Both the position numbers and the translations under genes were made by a program. From Bradyrhizobium barranii subsp. barranii (lineage in GTDB: Bacteria; Pseudomonadota; Alphaproteobacteria; Rhizobiales; Xanthobacteraceae), in assembly GCF_017565645.3 (NCBI RefSeq), contig NZ_CP086136.1:4447501-4511500 (forward strand): a stretch of 64,000 nt of DNA. Direction: 5' to 3'. How positions within the stretch are numbered: position 1 is the first letter of the stretch; each line of letters opens with the position of its first letter. Shown one piece after another: positions 18,688-26,828 of this stretch. The notes beneath the pieces were generated by a model. That model saw nothing but the letters and a program-made list of their open reading frames with translations. It searched no databases and was not told the origin of the DNA.

Positions 18688-19580
18688 CCAGGCTCCCGCA
18701 AATCGCATTGCTGTCTGGTGGCCGGCGGCTGCATTTGCAGGATGGACCGATTGATCTGATCGTGGAGGCGAGGGGGCACGCGGACGCAGTGCGCGCGGCC
18801 TATGAGGCGGCGGCGCGGCGTTTCACCGGACTGCTCGACGAACTCTGCGCGGAATTGCCGGAACTGCGGACGGCTGCTGAGAAGCAGACTTCGCTGAAGG
18901 GCGTGGTGGCGCGTCGGATGCACGCTGCTGTCGCACCCTATGCCGCCGATTGCTTCATCACGCCGATGGCCGCGGTTGCCGGCAGCGTTGCAGAGGAGAT
19001 TCTTGGCGCCATGCTGGGCGCTGCGGCGCTCGATCAGGCCTATGTCAACAATGGCGGCGATATCGCGCTGCATCTCGGCGAGGGCGAGCATTTTTCGGTC
19101 GGCTTGATGGATCGGCCTGATCGTGACGGCGTGCTGCGCAAGATGAGGGTCTACTCAGGTGATCCCGTGCGCGGCATCGCGACCAGCGGGCGTCACGGCC
19201 GCAGCTTTTCGCTCGGCATTGCCGACGCGGTCACGGTGCTGGCTGCCACCGCATCGCAGGCCGATGCGGCCGCGACGGTCATCGCCAATGCCGTCGATCT
19301 GCCCGGGCATCCCGGCATCATCAGAAAGCCTGCGAACGAGCTTCAGCCCGACAGCGATCTCGGCGCGCGTCTCGTCACCCGCGATGTCGGTGAATTGTCG
19401 CAGAACGAGGTCGCGGCCGCACTGGAATCTGGCGCGGAATGTGCACGGCAATTGTTCGATCGCGGATTGATCGAGGGTGCCGTGTTGCAGCTTTGTGGTG
19501 ATATGCTTGTCATCGGAACCAAGGATATAGAAGAGCAACGAACGCGCCCGCTCATGCTGGAGAACGCGGTCTATGCCTGA
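18684..19580 (+). CDS. UPF0280 family protein (ApbE-like fold)
   Basis: This is a 298-residue protein of the UPF0280 family, which structural databases place in the ApbE-like superfamily. Recognisable parts are DCFITPMAAVAGSVAEEIL (about 90-108), YVNNGGDIALHL, GIATSGRHGRSFSLGIADAVTVLA and ANAVDLP. The ATG overlaps the reductase stop by four bases, so the two proteins are made together in fixed ratio. ApbE proteins attach FMN to other proteins; by analogy this one could mature the reductase, but that is inference only. No signal peptide is seen, so it acts in the cytoplasm. Confidence 0.8.
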   Translation: MTRLPQIALLSGGRRLHLQDGPIDLIVEARGHADAVRAAYEAAARRFTGLLDELCAELPELRTAAEKQTSLKGVVARRMHAAVAPYAADCFITPMAAVAGSVAEEILGAMLGAAALDQAYVNNGGDIALHLGEGEHFSVGLMDRPDRDGVLRKMRVYSGDPVRGIATSGRHGRSFSLGIADAVTVLAATASQADAAATVIANAVDLPGHPGIIRKPANELQPDSDLGARLVTRDVGELSQNEVAAALESGAECARQLFDRGLIEGAVLQLCGDMLVIGTKDIEEQRTRPLMLENAVYA

Positions 19581-19595
19581 ACAGGGAAGCGAAAC

Positions 19596-20180
19596 ATGAG
19601 CGCGATCATCCGCAAGATCGTCACGGTCGTCGAAGAGACGCAGATGGAAATGGGCCGCCAGGTCTCGCCGCCGACGCGGCGCGCCGCGGCGATCGCCGTG
19701 ATCGAAAATCCCTTTGCCGGCAAATATGTCGAGGATCTCTCGCCCCTGATCGCCATCGGCGAGGAGCTCGGCGATCTCCTGGCGAAGCGCGCGGTGGCGG
19801 CGCTGGGCATCGATGGCGCGAAGGCGCAGAGCTACGGCAAGGCCGCGGCGGTCGGCGAGAACGGCGAGCTGGAGCATGCGGCGGCTATCCTGCATCCGAA
19901 GATGGGCGCTCCGGTGCGCAAGGTCCTGAGCAAGGGCGCGGCGCTGATCCCGTCGTCGAAGAAGCGCAGCGGCCCGGGCACGACGCTGGACATTCCGCTC
20001 GGGCACAAGGACGCCGCCTTCGTGCGCAGCCATTTTGACGGCATGGAGGTGCAGATCAACGATGCGCCGCGCGCCAACGAGATCATGGTCGCGGTCGCCG
20101 TCACCGATAGCGGCCGACCCTTGCCGCGTGTCGGCGGGCTGACGGTTGCGGAAGTGAAGGGTGAAGACGGTTTGAAATAG
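19596..20180 (+). CDS. DUF1185 ('amino acid synthesis') family protein
   Basis: The 194-residue product belongs to the family named for putative amino acid synthesis proteins (DUF1185); no reaction is established for it to my knowledge. Features include VVEETQMEMGRQVSPPTRRA near the start, AVIENPFAGKY, and a segment IPLGHKDAAFVRSHFDGMEV. The gene follows UPF0280 by 15 bases and precedes the transporter genes in the same direction, so it belongs to the nicotinate operon. The pathway step after enamidase (handling of 2-formylglutarate) has no obvious enzyme here, and this protein is one candidate. Confidence 0.75.
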   Translation: MSAIIRKIVTVVEETQMEMGRQVSPPTRRAAAIAVIENPFAGKYVEDLSPLIAIGEELGDLLAKRAVAALGIDGAKAQSYGKAAAVGENGELEHAAAILHPKMGAPVRKVLSKGAALIPSSKKRSGPGTTLDIPLGHKDAAFVRSHFDGMEVQINDAPRANEIMVAVAVTDSGRPLPRVGGLTVAEVKGEDGLK

Positions 20181-20260
20181 AGTTTGAACCGGGGAGGCGG
20201 GCATGGCTTCTCCGACAAGATCACGCTGAAGACGTAGAGAGTTCAAAACTGGAGGTTGGG

Positions 20261-21463
20261 ATGCGAGCGAGAAACACTTTTGTGGGCGCGGCCTTCGCGC
20301 TGCTGGCGGGCGGCATGGCTCATTCGGCCGTGGCGCAGGAGATCAAGATCGGCGAGATCAACAGCTACTCGCTGTTGCCGGCGTTCACCGAGCCCTATCG
20401 CAAGGGCTGGCAGCTCGCAGTCGAACAGGTCAACGCGGCCGGCGGCATCAACGGCAAGAAGCTCGTCGTCGTCTCCAAGGACGACGGCGGCAAGCCGGCC
20501 GATGCGCAGACCGCTGCCAACGAGCTCGTCTCCAGCGAGGGGGTTGCGATGCTGACGGGGACGTTCCTGTCGAACATCGGCCTCGCCGTCAGCGACTTCG
20601 CCAACCAGAAGAAGGTGTTCTTCCTCGCGGCCGAGCCGCTGACGGATGCCATCACCTGGTCCAAGGGCAACAAGTACACCTTCCGCCTGCGTCCCTCCAA
20701 CTACATGCAGGCGGCGATGCTGGTGGAAGCAGCCAGCAAGCTGCCGGCCAAGCGCTGGGCGACCATCGCGCCGAACTATGAATATGGCCAGTCCGCGGTC
20801 GCGGTGTTCAAGAAGCTGATGTCGGAGAAGCGCCCTGACATCCAGTGGGTCGACGAGCAGTGGCCGCCGCAGGGCAAGATCGACGCGGGTCCGGTGGTGC
20901 AGGCGGTTGCCGCAGCCAATCCCGAAGCGATCCTCAACGTCACCTTCGGCGCCGACCTCGTGAAGCTCGTGCGTGAAGGCAACACCCGTGGCCTGTTCAA
21001 GGGGCGCGAGGTCGTCTCGTTCCTGACCGGCGAGCCCGAATACCTCGATCCGCTCAAGGACGAGACGCCGGAGGGCTGGATCGTCACCGGCTATCCCTGG
21101 TACTCGATCAAGACGCCCGAGCATGACGCGTTCCTGAAGGCCTACCAGGCCAAGTACAACGACTATCCGCGCCTGGGCTCGATCGTCGGTTACCAGACCA
21201 TCAAGGCGGCCGCTGCGATCCTTGCGAAGGCCGGCTCGACCGATCCGGAGAAACTGATCGCCGCGGCGGAGGGGCTGTCGATGCCGTCGCCGTTCGGCGA
21301 GATCACCTTCCGCAAGATCGACCACCAGTCGACGCTCGGTGCCTATGTCGGCAAGACCGCGCTGAAGGACGGCAAGGGCGTGATGGTGGATTCTTCTTAC
21401 AAGAAGGGCTCGGACTATCTGCCGAGCGACGCCGAAGTCGATAAGCTGCGTCCGAAGGACTGA
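20261..21463 (+). CDS. Branched-chain-type ABC transporter substrate-binding protein
   Basis: The 400-residue periplasmic protein has a cleavable signal peptide (NTFVGAAFALLAGGMAHSAVAQ) and the Leu/Ile/Val-binding fold (Peripla_BP_6): IKIGEINSYSLLPAFTEPYRKGWQLA, KLVVVSKDDGGKPADAQ, and MLTGTFLSNIGLAVSDFA. GGAGG lies 7-8 bases before the ATG. It is followed by fused permease and two ATPase genes. Its position in the nicotinate operon suggests it binds nicotinate, 6-hydroxynicotinate or a related acid rather than an amino acid; this is inference from context. Confidence 0.85.
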   Translation: MRARNTFVGAAFALLAGGMAHSAVAQEIKIGEINSYSLLPAFTEPYRKGWQLAVEQVNAAGGINGKKLVVVSKDDGGKPADAQTAANELVSSEGVAMLTGTFLSNIGLAVSDFANQKKVFFLAAEPLTDAITWSKGNKYTFRLRPSNYMQAAMLVEAASKLPAKRWATIAPNYEYGQSAVAVFKKLMSEKRPDIQWVDEQWPPQGKIDAGPVVQAVAAANPEAILNVTFGADLVKLVREGNTRGLFKGREVVSFLTGEPEYLDPLKDETPEGWIVTGYPWYSIKTPEHDAFLKAYQAKYNDYPRLGSIVGYQTIKAAAAILAKAGSTDPEKLIAAAEGLSMPSPFGEITFRKIDHQSTLGAYVGKTALKDGKGVMVDSSYKKGSDYLPSDAEVDKLRPKD

Positions 21464-21477
21464 TGTGAAGAGGAACC

Positions 21478-21583
21478 GGGGCCTCGTGGTTCGAGACGCG
21501 CGGCGTTGCCGCGCTCCTCACCATGAGGGTCCCGGACCTCATCCTGAGGAGGCGCGTAGCGCCGTCTCGAAGGATGAAGCCCC
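21478..21583. repeat. Dispersed palindromic repeat (Bradyrhizobium type)
   Basis: The outer arms GGGGCCTCGTGGTTCGAGAC (from 21478) and GTCTCGAAGGATGAAGCCCC (to 21583) match at most positions as an inverted repeat. The interior has CCTCACCATGAGGGTC and CATCCTGAGGAGGCGCG. This type of element, with CCTCATCCTGAGGAG and CGTCTCGAAGGATG, is very common between genes in Bradyrhizobium. It lies inside the transporter operon and could trim or stabilise the mRNA between the binding protein and permease. Confidence 0.7.
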
Positions 21584-21615
21584 ATACTGAGACTTATTCT
21601 TAACCCGGACCGCCG

Positions 21616-23505
21616 ATGGCCTTTTATGTCGTACAGTTTCTGACCGGTCTCGCCAGCGCAGCGTCGCTGTTCCTGGTGGCCTCGGGCCTGTCGATCATCT
21701 TCGGCGTGACGCGGATCGTGAATTTCGCGCATGGCGCCTTCTACATGATCGGCGCCTACATCGCCTTCACGCTGACGGAGCGGCTTTCGGGTGCGTTCGG
21801 CTTCTGGGGCGGGATCGTCGTCGCCGCGTTTGCCGTGGCCTTGATCGGCGTCATCGTCGAGATGGTGCTGCTGCGCCGCATCTATCACGCGCCCGAGCTG
21901 TTCCAGCTGCTTGCGACCTTCGGCCTGACCTTGATGGTCGAGGATCTCGTCGTGCTGATCTGGGGCCCCGACGATCTCGTCGGCCGCCGCGCGCCGGGCT
22001 TCAAGGGCGCCATCGATTTCTTCGGCCAGAACATCCCGAGCTACGATTTGTTCCTGATCGTGCTCAGCCCGGTCGTACTCGGCATTCTCTGGCTGCTGTT
22101 CCAGCGCACGCGCTGGGGCGTGCTGGTGCGCGCGGCGACGCAGGACCGCGACATGGTCGCAGCGCTTGGCGTCAACCAGAAATGGCTGTTCACATCCGTG
22201 TTTGCGGTCGGCGTCTTCCTCGCCGCACTCGGCGGCGCGCTCCAGATCCCGCGCGATGCCGTGCATCACGCCATGGATTTGCGGATCATCGTCGAGGTCT
22301 TCGTCGTCGTCGTGATCGGTGGCCTCGGCAGCATCGTCGGCGCCTTCGTTGCGGCGGTGCTGGTCTCCGAGCTCAACGCCTTCGGCATCCTGATCTTCCC
22401 GAAGATCTCCATCATCCTGGTCTTCCTGGTGATGGCGGTGGTGCTGATCGTCCGGCCCTGGGGTCTGTTCGGCAAGCCCGAGGCGCCCGCGCGCAAGACA
22501 CCAGGCCTCACTGTTAATCCCTGGCGGCCGCTGACGTCGAACGAGCGGCTCGCGGCGCTTGCCGCGCTCGTCATCGCGGCGACGTTGCCGCTGTTCGCCG
22601 GCAATTATGTTCTCACAGTCGGTTCGGAGATTGCGATCTTCGTGATCTTCGCCGTCAGCCTGCATTTCCTGATGTCGGTCGGTGGGCTCGCGTCCTTCGG
22701 GCATGCCGCTTATTTCGGTCTCGGCGCCTACGGCGTCGCCTTCCTCGCCAAGATGGCCGGGCTGCCGATGGTCGTGTGCCTGCTGCTCGGGCCGCTGCTG
22801 GGCTGCATGGGCGCTGCCGTGTTCGGTTTCTTCGCGGTGCAGCTTTCCGGCGTCTATTTCGCGATGCTGACGCTTGCGTTTGCGCAGATCGTCTGGTCGA
22901 TCGCGTTCCAGTGGGTGAGTGTAACGGGCGGCGACAACGGCATACTCGGCGTCTGGCCGTCAAGCTGGGCGGCGAGCCCGGGGCATTTCTATTGGTTGGC
23001 GCTCGGCGTTGCGGCACTTGTGACGGTCGCGCTTCGGGCCATGGTATTCTCGCCGTTCGGCTACGCACTCAGGGCCACGCGCGACTCGCCTCTGCGCAGC
23101 GAGGCGGTCGGCATCAATGCCAAGCGCATCCAGTGGACGGCGTTCGTGATCGCAGGCACGACCGCCGGCATCGGCGGCGCGCTGTTCGCCTACCTCAAGG
23201 GTAGCGTCTTCCCCGACAATCTTGGGATCTCGCTGTCGGTCGACGCACTGGTCATGGTGCTGCTCGGCGGCGTCGAGACGGTGTCGGGCGCGGTGATCGG
23301 CGCCATCGTCTACAAGGCGCTCAACATCTGGCTGGTCAGCCAGACCGACCTGTCAAAACTTGTGCTCGGTGGCTTCATCGTGCTGATCGTCGTCGTCTTC
23401 CCCAAGGGCATCGTTGGCATGCTGGAGATGCTGGCGCAGCGGCGCAGGAAGACATCGCCGCCGGGATCTCCCTTGCTTGCCAAGCCGATCGAGTCCGTCG
23501 AATGA
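21616..23505 (+). CDS. Fused LivH-LivM ABC permease
   Basis: The 629-residue protein joins two permeases that are usually separate. Residues 1-290 are LivH-like (LSIIFGVTRIVNFAHGAFYM, AATQDRDMVAALGVN, VVVIGGLGSIVGAFVAAVLV). Residues about 305-620 are LivM-like (SVGGLASFGHAAYFGLGAYG, LRATRDSPLRSEAVGINAKR, MVLLGGVETVSGAVIGA). Each half carries the EAA-like cytoplasmic loop that contacts an ATPase subunit. One polypeptide therefore forms both halves of the channel. The stop overlaps the start of the first ATPase gene. Confidence 0.9.
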   Translation: MAFYVVQFLTGLASAASLFLVASGLSIIFGVTRIVNFAHGAFYMIGAYIAFTLTERLSGAFGFWGGIVVAAFAVALIGVIVEMVLLRRIYHAPELFQLLATFGLTLMVEDLVVLIWGPDDLVGRRAPGFKGAIDFFGQNIPSYDLFLIVLSPVVLGILWLLFQRTRWGVLVRAATQDRDMVAALGVNQKWLFTSVFAVGVFLAALGGALQIPRDAVHHAMDLRIIVEVFVVVVIGGLGSIVGAFVAAVLVSELNAFGILIFPKISIILVFLVMAVVLIVRPWGLFGKPEAPARKTPGLTVNPWRPLTSNERLAALAALVIAATLPLFAGNYVLTVGSEIAIFVIFAVSLHFLMSVGGLASFGHAAYFGLGAYGVAFLAKMAGLPMVVCLLLGPLLGCMGAAVFGFFAVQLSGVYFAMLTLAFAQIVWSIAFQWVSVTGGDNGILGVWPSSWAASPGHFYWLALGVAALVTVALRAMVFSPFGYALRATRDSPLRSEAVGINAKRIQWTAFVIAGTTAGIGGALFAYLKGSVFPDNLGISLSVDALVMVLLGGVETVSGAVIGAIVYKALNIWLVSQTDLSKLVLGGFIVLIVVVFPKGIVGMLEMLAQRRRKTSPPGSPLLAKPIESVE

Positions 23506-24287
23506 GCGTCGCACCCCCACTTCTCGCGGTTGAAGGCCTGTCCAAATCCTATGGCGGCATCCACGCCGTGCGTGGCGTCTCGTTTTCGCTGCGATCAGGC
23601 GAAATTCTGGCGCTGATCGGCCCGAACGGCGCGGGCAAGAGCACCTGCTTCGACATGCTCAACGGCCAGAACAAGCCTGATACCGGCCATGTCCGTCTGC
23701 TCGGCGAGGAGACCACCGGCAAGAAGCCGCGCGAGATCTGGCGGCTCGGTGTCGGGCGCACTTTCCAGATCACCGCGACCTTCGCGACGATGACCGTGCG
23801 CGAGAACGTGCAGGTCGCGCTGATCTCGCACGGCAAGCAGCTGTTCAATCTCTTCGGCTCGGCGCCGAACTTCGACCGCGGCGAGGCGGGCCGGCTGCTC
23901 GAGCTGGTGGGCATGGGCGGCTACGCCGATCGACCCTGCGGCGAGCTCGCCTATGGCGACCTCAAGCGGCTCGAGCTTGCGGTGGCGCTTGCCAACGATC
24001 CCAAGCTGCTGCTGATGGACGAGCCAACCGCCGGCATGGCGCCGCGCGAGCGCGTCGACCTGATGCGGCTGACGGCGCAGATCGCGCGGGAAAAATCGAT
24101 CGGCGTGCTCTTCACCGAGCACGACATGGACGTGGTGTTCGAACATGCCGACCGCATTATCGTACTCAACCGCGGCACGTTGATCGCCGAAGGTTCGCCG
24201 GCCGAGGTGCGCGGCAATCCGCAGGTGCAGGCCGTCTATCTCGGCGAGGGCCTGCTTTACGATGCCGGGCATGGAGCCTCCGCATGA
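23502..24287 (+). CDS. ABC transporter ATP-binding protein, LivG type
   Basis: This is a 261-residue ATPase with Walker A GPNGAGKST (about residues 43-51), a signature-like region CGELAYGDLKRLELAVALA and Walker B LLLMDEPTAG, followed by a switch His in LFTEHDMDVVF. The extended helical region around 80-130 and the C-terminal tail YLGEG are typical of LivG. It overlaps both neighbours by four bases. It powers the transporter together with the LivF-type partner. Confidence 0.92.
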   Translation: MSVAPPLLAVEGLSKSYGGIHAVRGVSFSLRSGEILALIGPNGAGKSTCFDMLNGQNKPDTGHVRLLGEETTGKKPREIWRLGVGRTFQITATFATMTVRENVQVALISHGKQLFNLFGSAPNFDRGEAGRLLELVGMGGYADRPCGELAYGDLKRLELAVALANDPKLLLMDEPTAGMAPRERVDLMRLTAQIAREKSIGVLFTEHDMDVVFEHADRIIVLNRGTLIAEGSPAEVRGNPQVQAVYLGEGLLYDAGHGASA

Positions 24288-24988
24288 AGCTCACGGTGCA
24301 AGACCTCAACAGCCATTACGGCCCGGCCCATATCCTGTTCGACATCGGTTTCGAGGTCGGCGAGGGCGAGGTGGTGGCGTTGCTCGGCCGCAACGGCGCC
24401 GGCAAGTCGACGACGTTCCGCTCGATCGTCGGGCTCGTTGCCCAGCGCTCGGGGCGCATCATGTTCGAGGGCAAGGATGTCTCGGCGCGCCCGACGCATG
24501 AGATCGTGCGCGACGGGCTTGGTTACGTGCCCGAGGAGCGGCGCATCTTCACTGATTTGACGGTGGAGGAGAATCTCGAGGTCGGCCGGCAGCCGAAGCG
24601 TCCGAACGCCCCGCACTGGACCCGCGAAAAGCTGTTCACGCTGTTTCCAAATTTGGGTGAGATGAAGAACCGACCGGGCGGCCGCATGAGCGGCGGCGAG
24701 CAGCAGATGCTCACCATCGCGCGCACGCTGATGGGCAATCCGTCGCTGGTGCTGCTGGACGAGCCCTCGGAAGGCCTGTCGCCGAAGATCGTGGAGCAGA
24801 TGGTCGATGCCATCCTGACCATGAAGAAGGAAGGCGTCAGCATCGTCGTGTCCGAGCAGAATTTGCATTTTGCGCGGCTGATCTCCGACCGCGCCTATAT
24901 CATCGAGCGCGGCCGCATCTGCTTCGGCGGCACCATGGCCGAGCTCGACGCGCGTCCGGATGTCCGCGACGCGCATCTGTCGTTGTGA
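24284..24988 (+). CDS. ABC transporter ATP-binding protein, LivF type
   Basis: A 234-residue ATPase with Walker A GRNGAGKST, signature SGGEQQMLTIARTLM, Walker B LVLLDEPSEGLSP, and the LivF-like stretch GYVPEERRIFTDLTVEENL. It ends with DAHLSL, as usual for LivF. Together with the LivG-type subunit it forms the nucleotide-binding heterodimer. The frame ends 14 bases before the MarR gene, indicating that the regulator is cotranscribed with the transporter. Confidence 0.92.
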   Translation: MKLTVQDLNSHYGPAHILFDIGFEVGEGEVVALLGRNGAGKSTTFRSIVGLVAQRSGRIMFEGKDVSARPTHEIVRDGLGYVPEERRIFTDLTVEENLEVGRQPKRPNAPHWTREKLFTLFPNLGEMKNRPGGRMSGGEQQMLTIARTLMGNPSLVLLDEPSEGLSPKIVEQMVDAILTMKKEGVSIVVSEQNLHFARLISDRAYIIERGRICFGGTMAELDARPDVRDAHLSL

Positions 24989-25002
24989 GGGGCGGGGAGC
25001 GG

Positions 25003-25458
25003 ATGGCGAGAAGCGTTGCGGCGAAGAAAAGCGTCAAACCGGCAAAATTGTCTTACGTGCTCGACGAGCAGGTCGGCTTCATCCTGCGTCAGGTCTGGCA
25101 GCGCCACAGCTCGATCTTCTCGCGCGACATCGGCACCAATCTCACGCCGACGCAATGGGCGGCATTGTCGAAGCTGGCCGAGACCGGGCCATGCTCGCAG
25201 AACCAGCTCGGGCGGCTGACGGCGATGGATGTCGCGACCATCAAGGGCGTGATCGACCGCCTGACCGCACGGGGCCTGACCGAGACCAGCCAGGATCCCG
25301 AGGACGGACGGCGGCTTCTGGTCAGCCTGACGCGCGCCGGTCAGCAGCTTGCGGAGAAGGTCGCGCCGAGTGCGCTCGCGATCACCAGGGAAACGCTCGC
25401 GCCGCTCGACGCCAGGGAGCGCGAGATGCTGATGGCGCTGTTGAACAAGCTGCGGTGA
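25003..25458 (+). CDS. MarR-family regulator, NicR-like
   Basis: This 151-residue MarR protein has the winged helix in the middle (LTPTQWAALSKLAETGPCSQNQLGRL, MDVATIKGVIDRLTARGL, DPEDGRRLLVSLT). The start at 25003 has GGGGAG upstream. Its opening YVLDEQVGFILRQVWQRH and the rest strongly recall NicR of Pseudomonas putida and BpsR of Bordetella, repressors of nicotinate genes released by 6-hydroxynicotinate. It is therefore the likeliest binder of the three operators at 17035, 17188 and 28102. It is at the end of the transport operon. A palindromic repeat appears to have inserted at its stop codon. Confidence 0.85.
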   Translation: MARSVAAKKSVKPAKLSYVLDEQVGFILRQVWQRHSSIFSRDIGTNLTPTQWAALSKLAETGPCSQNQLGRLTAMDVATIKGVIDRLTARGLTETSQDPEDGRRLLVSLTRAGQQLAEKVAPSALAITRETLAPLDAREREMLMALLNKLR

Positions 25459-25579
25459 GTAAGGTGCCGTAGGGTGGGCAAAGGCGCGTAAGCGCCGTGC
25501 CCACCATCTCTGCGGCTTGGCGAAGAACGGTGGGCACGCTTACGCTTTGCCCACCCTACGGCAGTTGAACAAGCTGCGG
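25440..25579. repeat. MITE-like inverted repeat flanked by 16-bp direct repeats
   Basis: The direct repeat GTTGAACAAGCTGCGG occurs at 25440-25455 (last codons of the MarR gene) and at 25564-25579. Between them lies a palindrome with perfect 19-bp arms, TGCCGTAGGGTGGGCAAAG (25465-25483) and its complement (25545-25563), plus inner GTGGGCACG-type repeats. The GTAGGGTGGGCAAAG unit is a dispersed repeat familiar from Bradyrhizobium intergenic regions. The direct repeats look like an insertion footprint. Confidence 0.7.
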
Positions 25580-25625
25580 GGACTGGCGACTAACCTCGAT
25601 GAAGGGTTTGTCGAGGTCTTCCGAT

Positions 25626-26015
25626 ATGAGAGCGGCGACGCGGTTCACACTGATTTTGGGTCTTGGTGCGGCGCTGGCGGGCGAATGCGCTCCTGCCTGC
25701 GCGGCACAGCCCTACGAGGGCTTCTGGGCGTCGACCAGAAAGGATTGCCGCGATCAGGACAGCGCCAACCGGATGAGCATCGAAGGCGGCAACCGCCTCT
25801 ATTGGTACGAGACGCGCTGCCGCGCCAGCGAGATCACCGCAGACGGCAAGCAAAGCTGGAAGATGCGGCTTGCCTGCGAAGGCGAGGGCGAAAAGTTTCG
25901 CTCCGATCCCCGAGTCTCCGTTGCGGCGGATGGCCGGCTGGTGATCGAGAATGGCCCGGTCGGCCAGGCCAAGCGCCAGACCTACGTGCGCTGTGAGATC
26001 GCAAAGAAGCGCTGA
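25626..26015 (+). CDS. Exported hypothetical protein with conserved cysteines
   Basis: A 129-residue product with a signal peptide (MRAATRFTLILGLGAALAGE, cleavage near ACAAQ). The mature part is about 105 residues and holds four cysteines (RKDC, TRC, LAC, VRC) that could form two disulphide bonds, with the motif EGFWASTRKDCRDQDS. This pattern is common in small secreted alphaproteobacterial proteins of unknown function. No neighbours suggest a role. The start at 25626 gives the cleanest signal peptide. Confidence 0.65.
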   Translation: MRAATRFTLILGLGAALAGECAPACAAQPYEGFWASTRKDCRDQDSANRMSIEGGNRLYWYETRCRASEITADGKQSWKMRLACEGEGEKFRSDPRVSVAADGRLVIENGPVGQAKRQTYVRCEIAKKR

Positions 26016-26019
26016 TCCC

Positions 26020-26703
26020 TTACGTCTTCCCCGGCCATTTGGCGCGGTAGCGGATTTCGCTGCCATCGGCGAGCCGCCGCCACGTGCCGAACTCCGGCGT
26101 ATGCGGCGCCCGGGCCGTCAGGTCGATCGGATAGATCCGGCTCGGCTGGCCCTGGATGTTGACGGCGAGCTGCCGGTGCGAGGTTCTAAAGGCAAGCTCG
26201 ACTTCGCCTGCGATGACGGGTTGGTCGCCATCACGATAGAAGGCGTAGGGGGTCACTTCACCCGGCATGGTGTTGATGTCGGTCTGCAGCTCGATGGTAA
26301 TGCCTTGCGGTGACGTCGGCACCGTTGCTTCTGCCGGAAGACGAACCTCGAACACGAGCAGTGGATTGCTGGCGTTCGGATTGAGCCAGGGCGTGGCGGT
26401 CGTATACGCGTAGACGGCGTAAGTGACACCGGCGGCGAGGCAGAGCAGGACGACGACGCCGAGTGACTTCAGGCTGTTGCGTGCGAGGCCGCCGCTATTG
26501 TCGTCCTTGCGTGTCGCCAGCTTGGTGGCGAGCACCAGGCCGATGACTGCGCCGATGGGGGCGATGACGAACAGGGCGACCAGCCCCGTCGTGATCGGGT
26601 CTGCACGATTGCCGAAGCCGGTCAGCTCGAGCAGCCCGATCGTGGCGATGAAGCCTGCCACCGCACCGGCGATGCCGGCGGCAATCCGCAGCGAACTTTT
26701 CAT
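26020..26703 (-). CDS. Membrane-anchored protein of unknown function
   Basis: The 227-residue protein has three hydrophobic helices: about residues 5-27, 38-62 and 78-102 (SLKSLGVVVLLCLAAGVTYAVYAY). A soluble domain of about 120 residues follows, rich in beta-strand-like sequence (VFEVRLPAEATV, ITIELQTDIN, EVELAFRTSHRQLAVNI), probably outside the inner membrane. It ends RYRAKWPGKT. No family name comes to mind with confidence. It is convergent with the secreted protein gene, 4 bases apart. Confidence 0.65.
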   Translation of the reverse strand: MKSSLRIAAGIAGAVAGFIATIGLLELTGFGNRADPITTGLVALFVIAPIGAVIGLVLATKLATRKDDNSGGLARNSLKSLGVVVLLCLAAGVTYAVYAYTTATPWLNPNASNPLLVFEVRLPAEATVPTSPQGITIELQTDINTMPGEVTPYAFYRDGDQPVIAGEVELAFRTSHRQLAVNIQGQPSRIYPIDLTARAPHTPEFGTWRRLADGSEIRYRAKWPGKT

Positions 26704-26828
26704 GTCTCCCTCGATGGTCCAGCAATGAACTGCCGCCGCCGAGGGCTGCCTGCGTTAGACGCGGCAGGCAGCAGACTTGTTCAATGCCTTCGAGGCGCGA
26801 CGCGAAGCGGCGAGCTGCTCCGGCTGCG

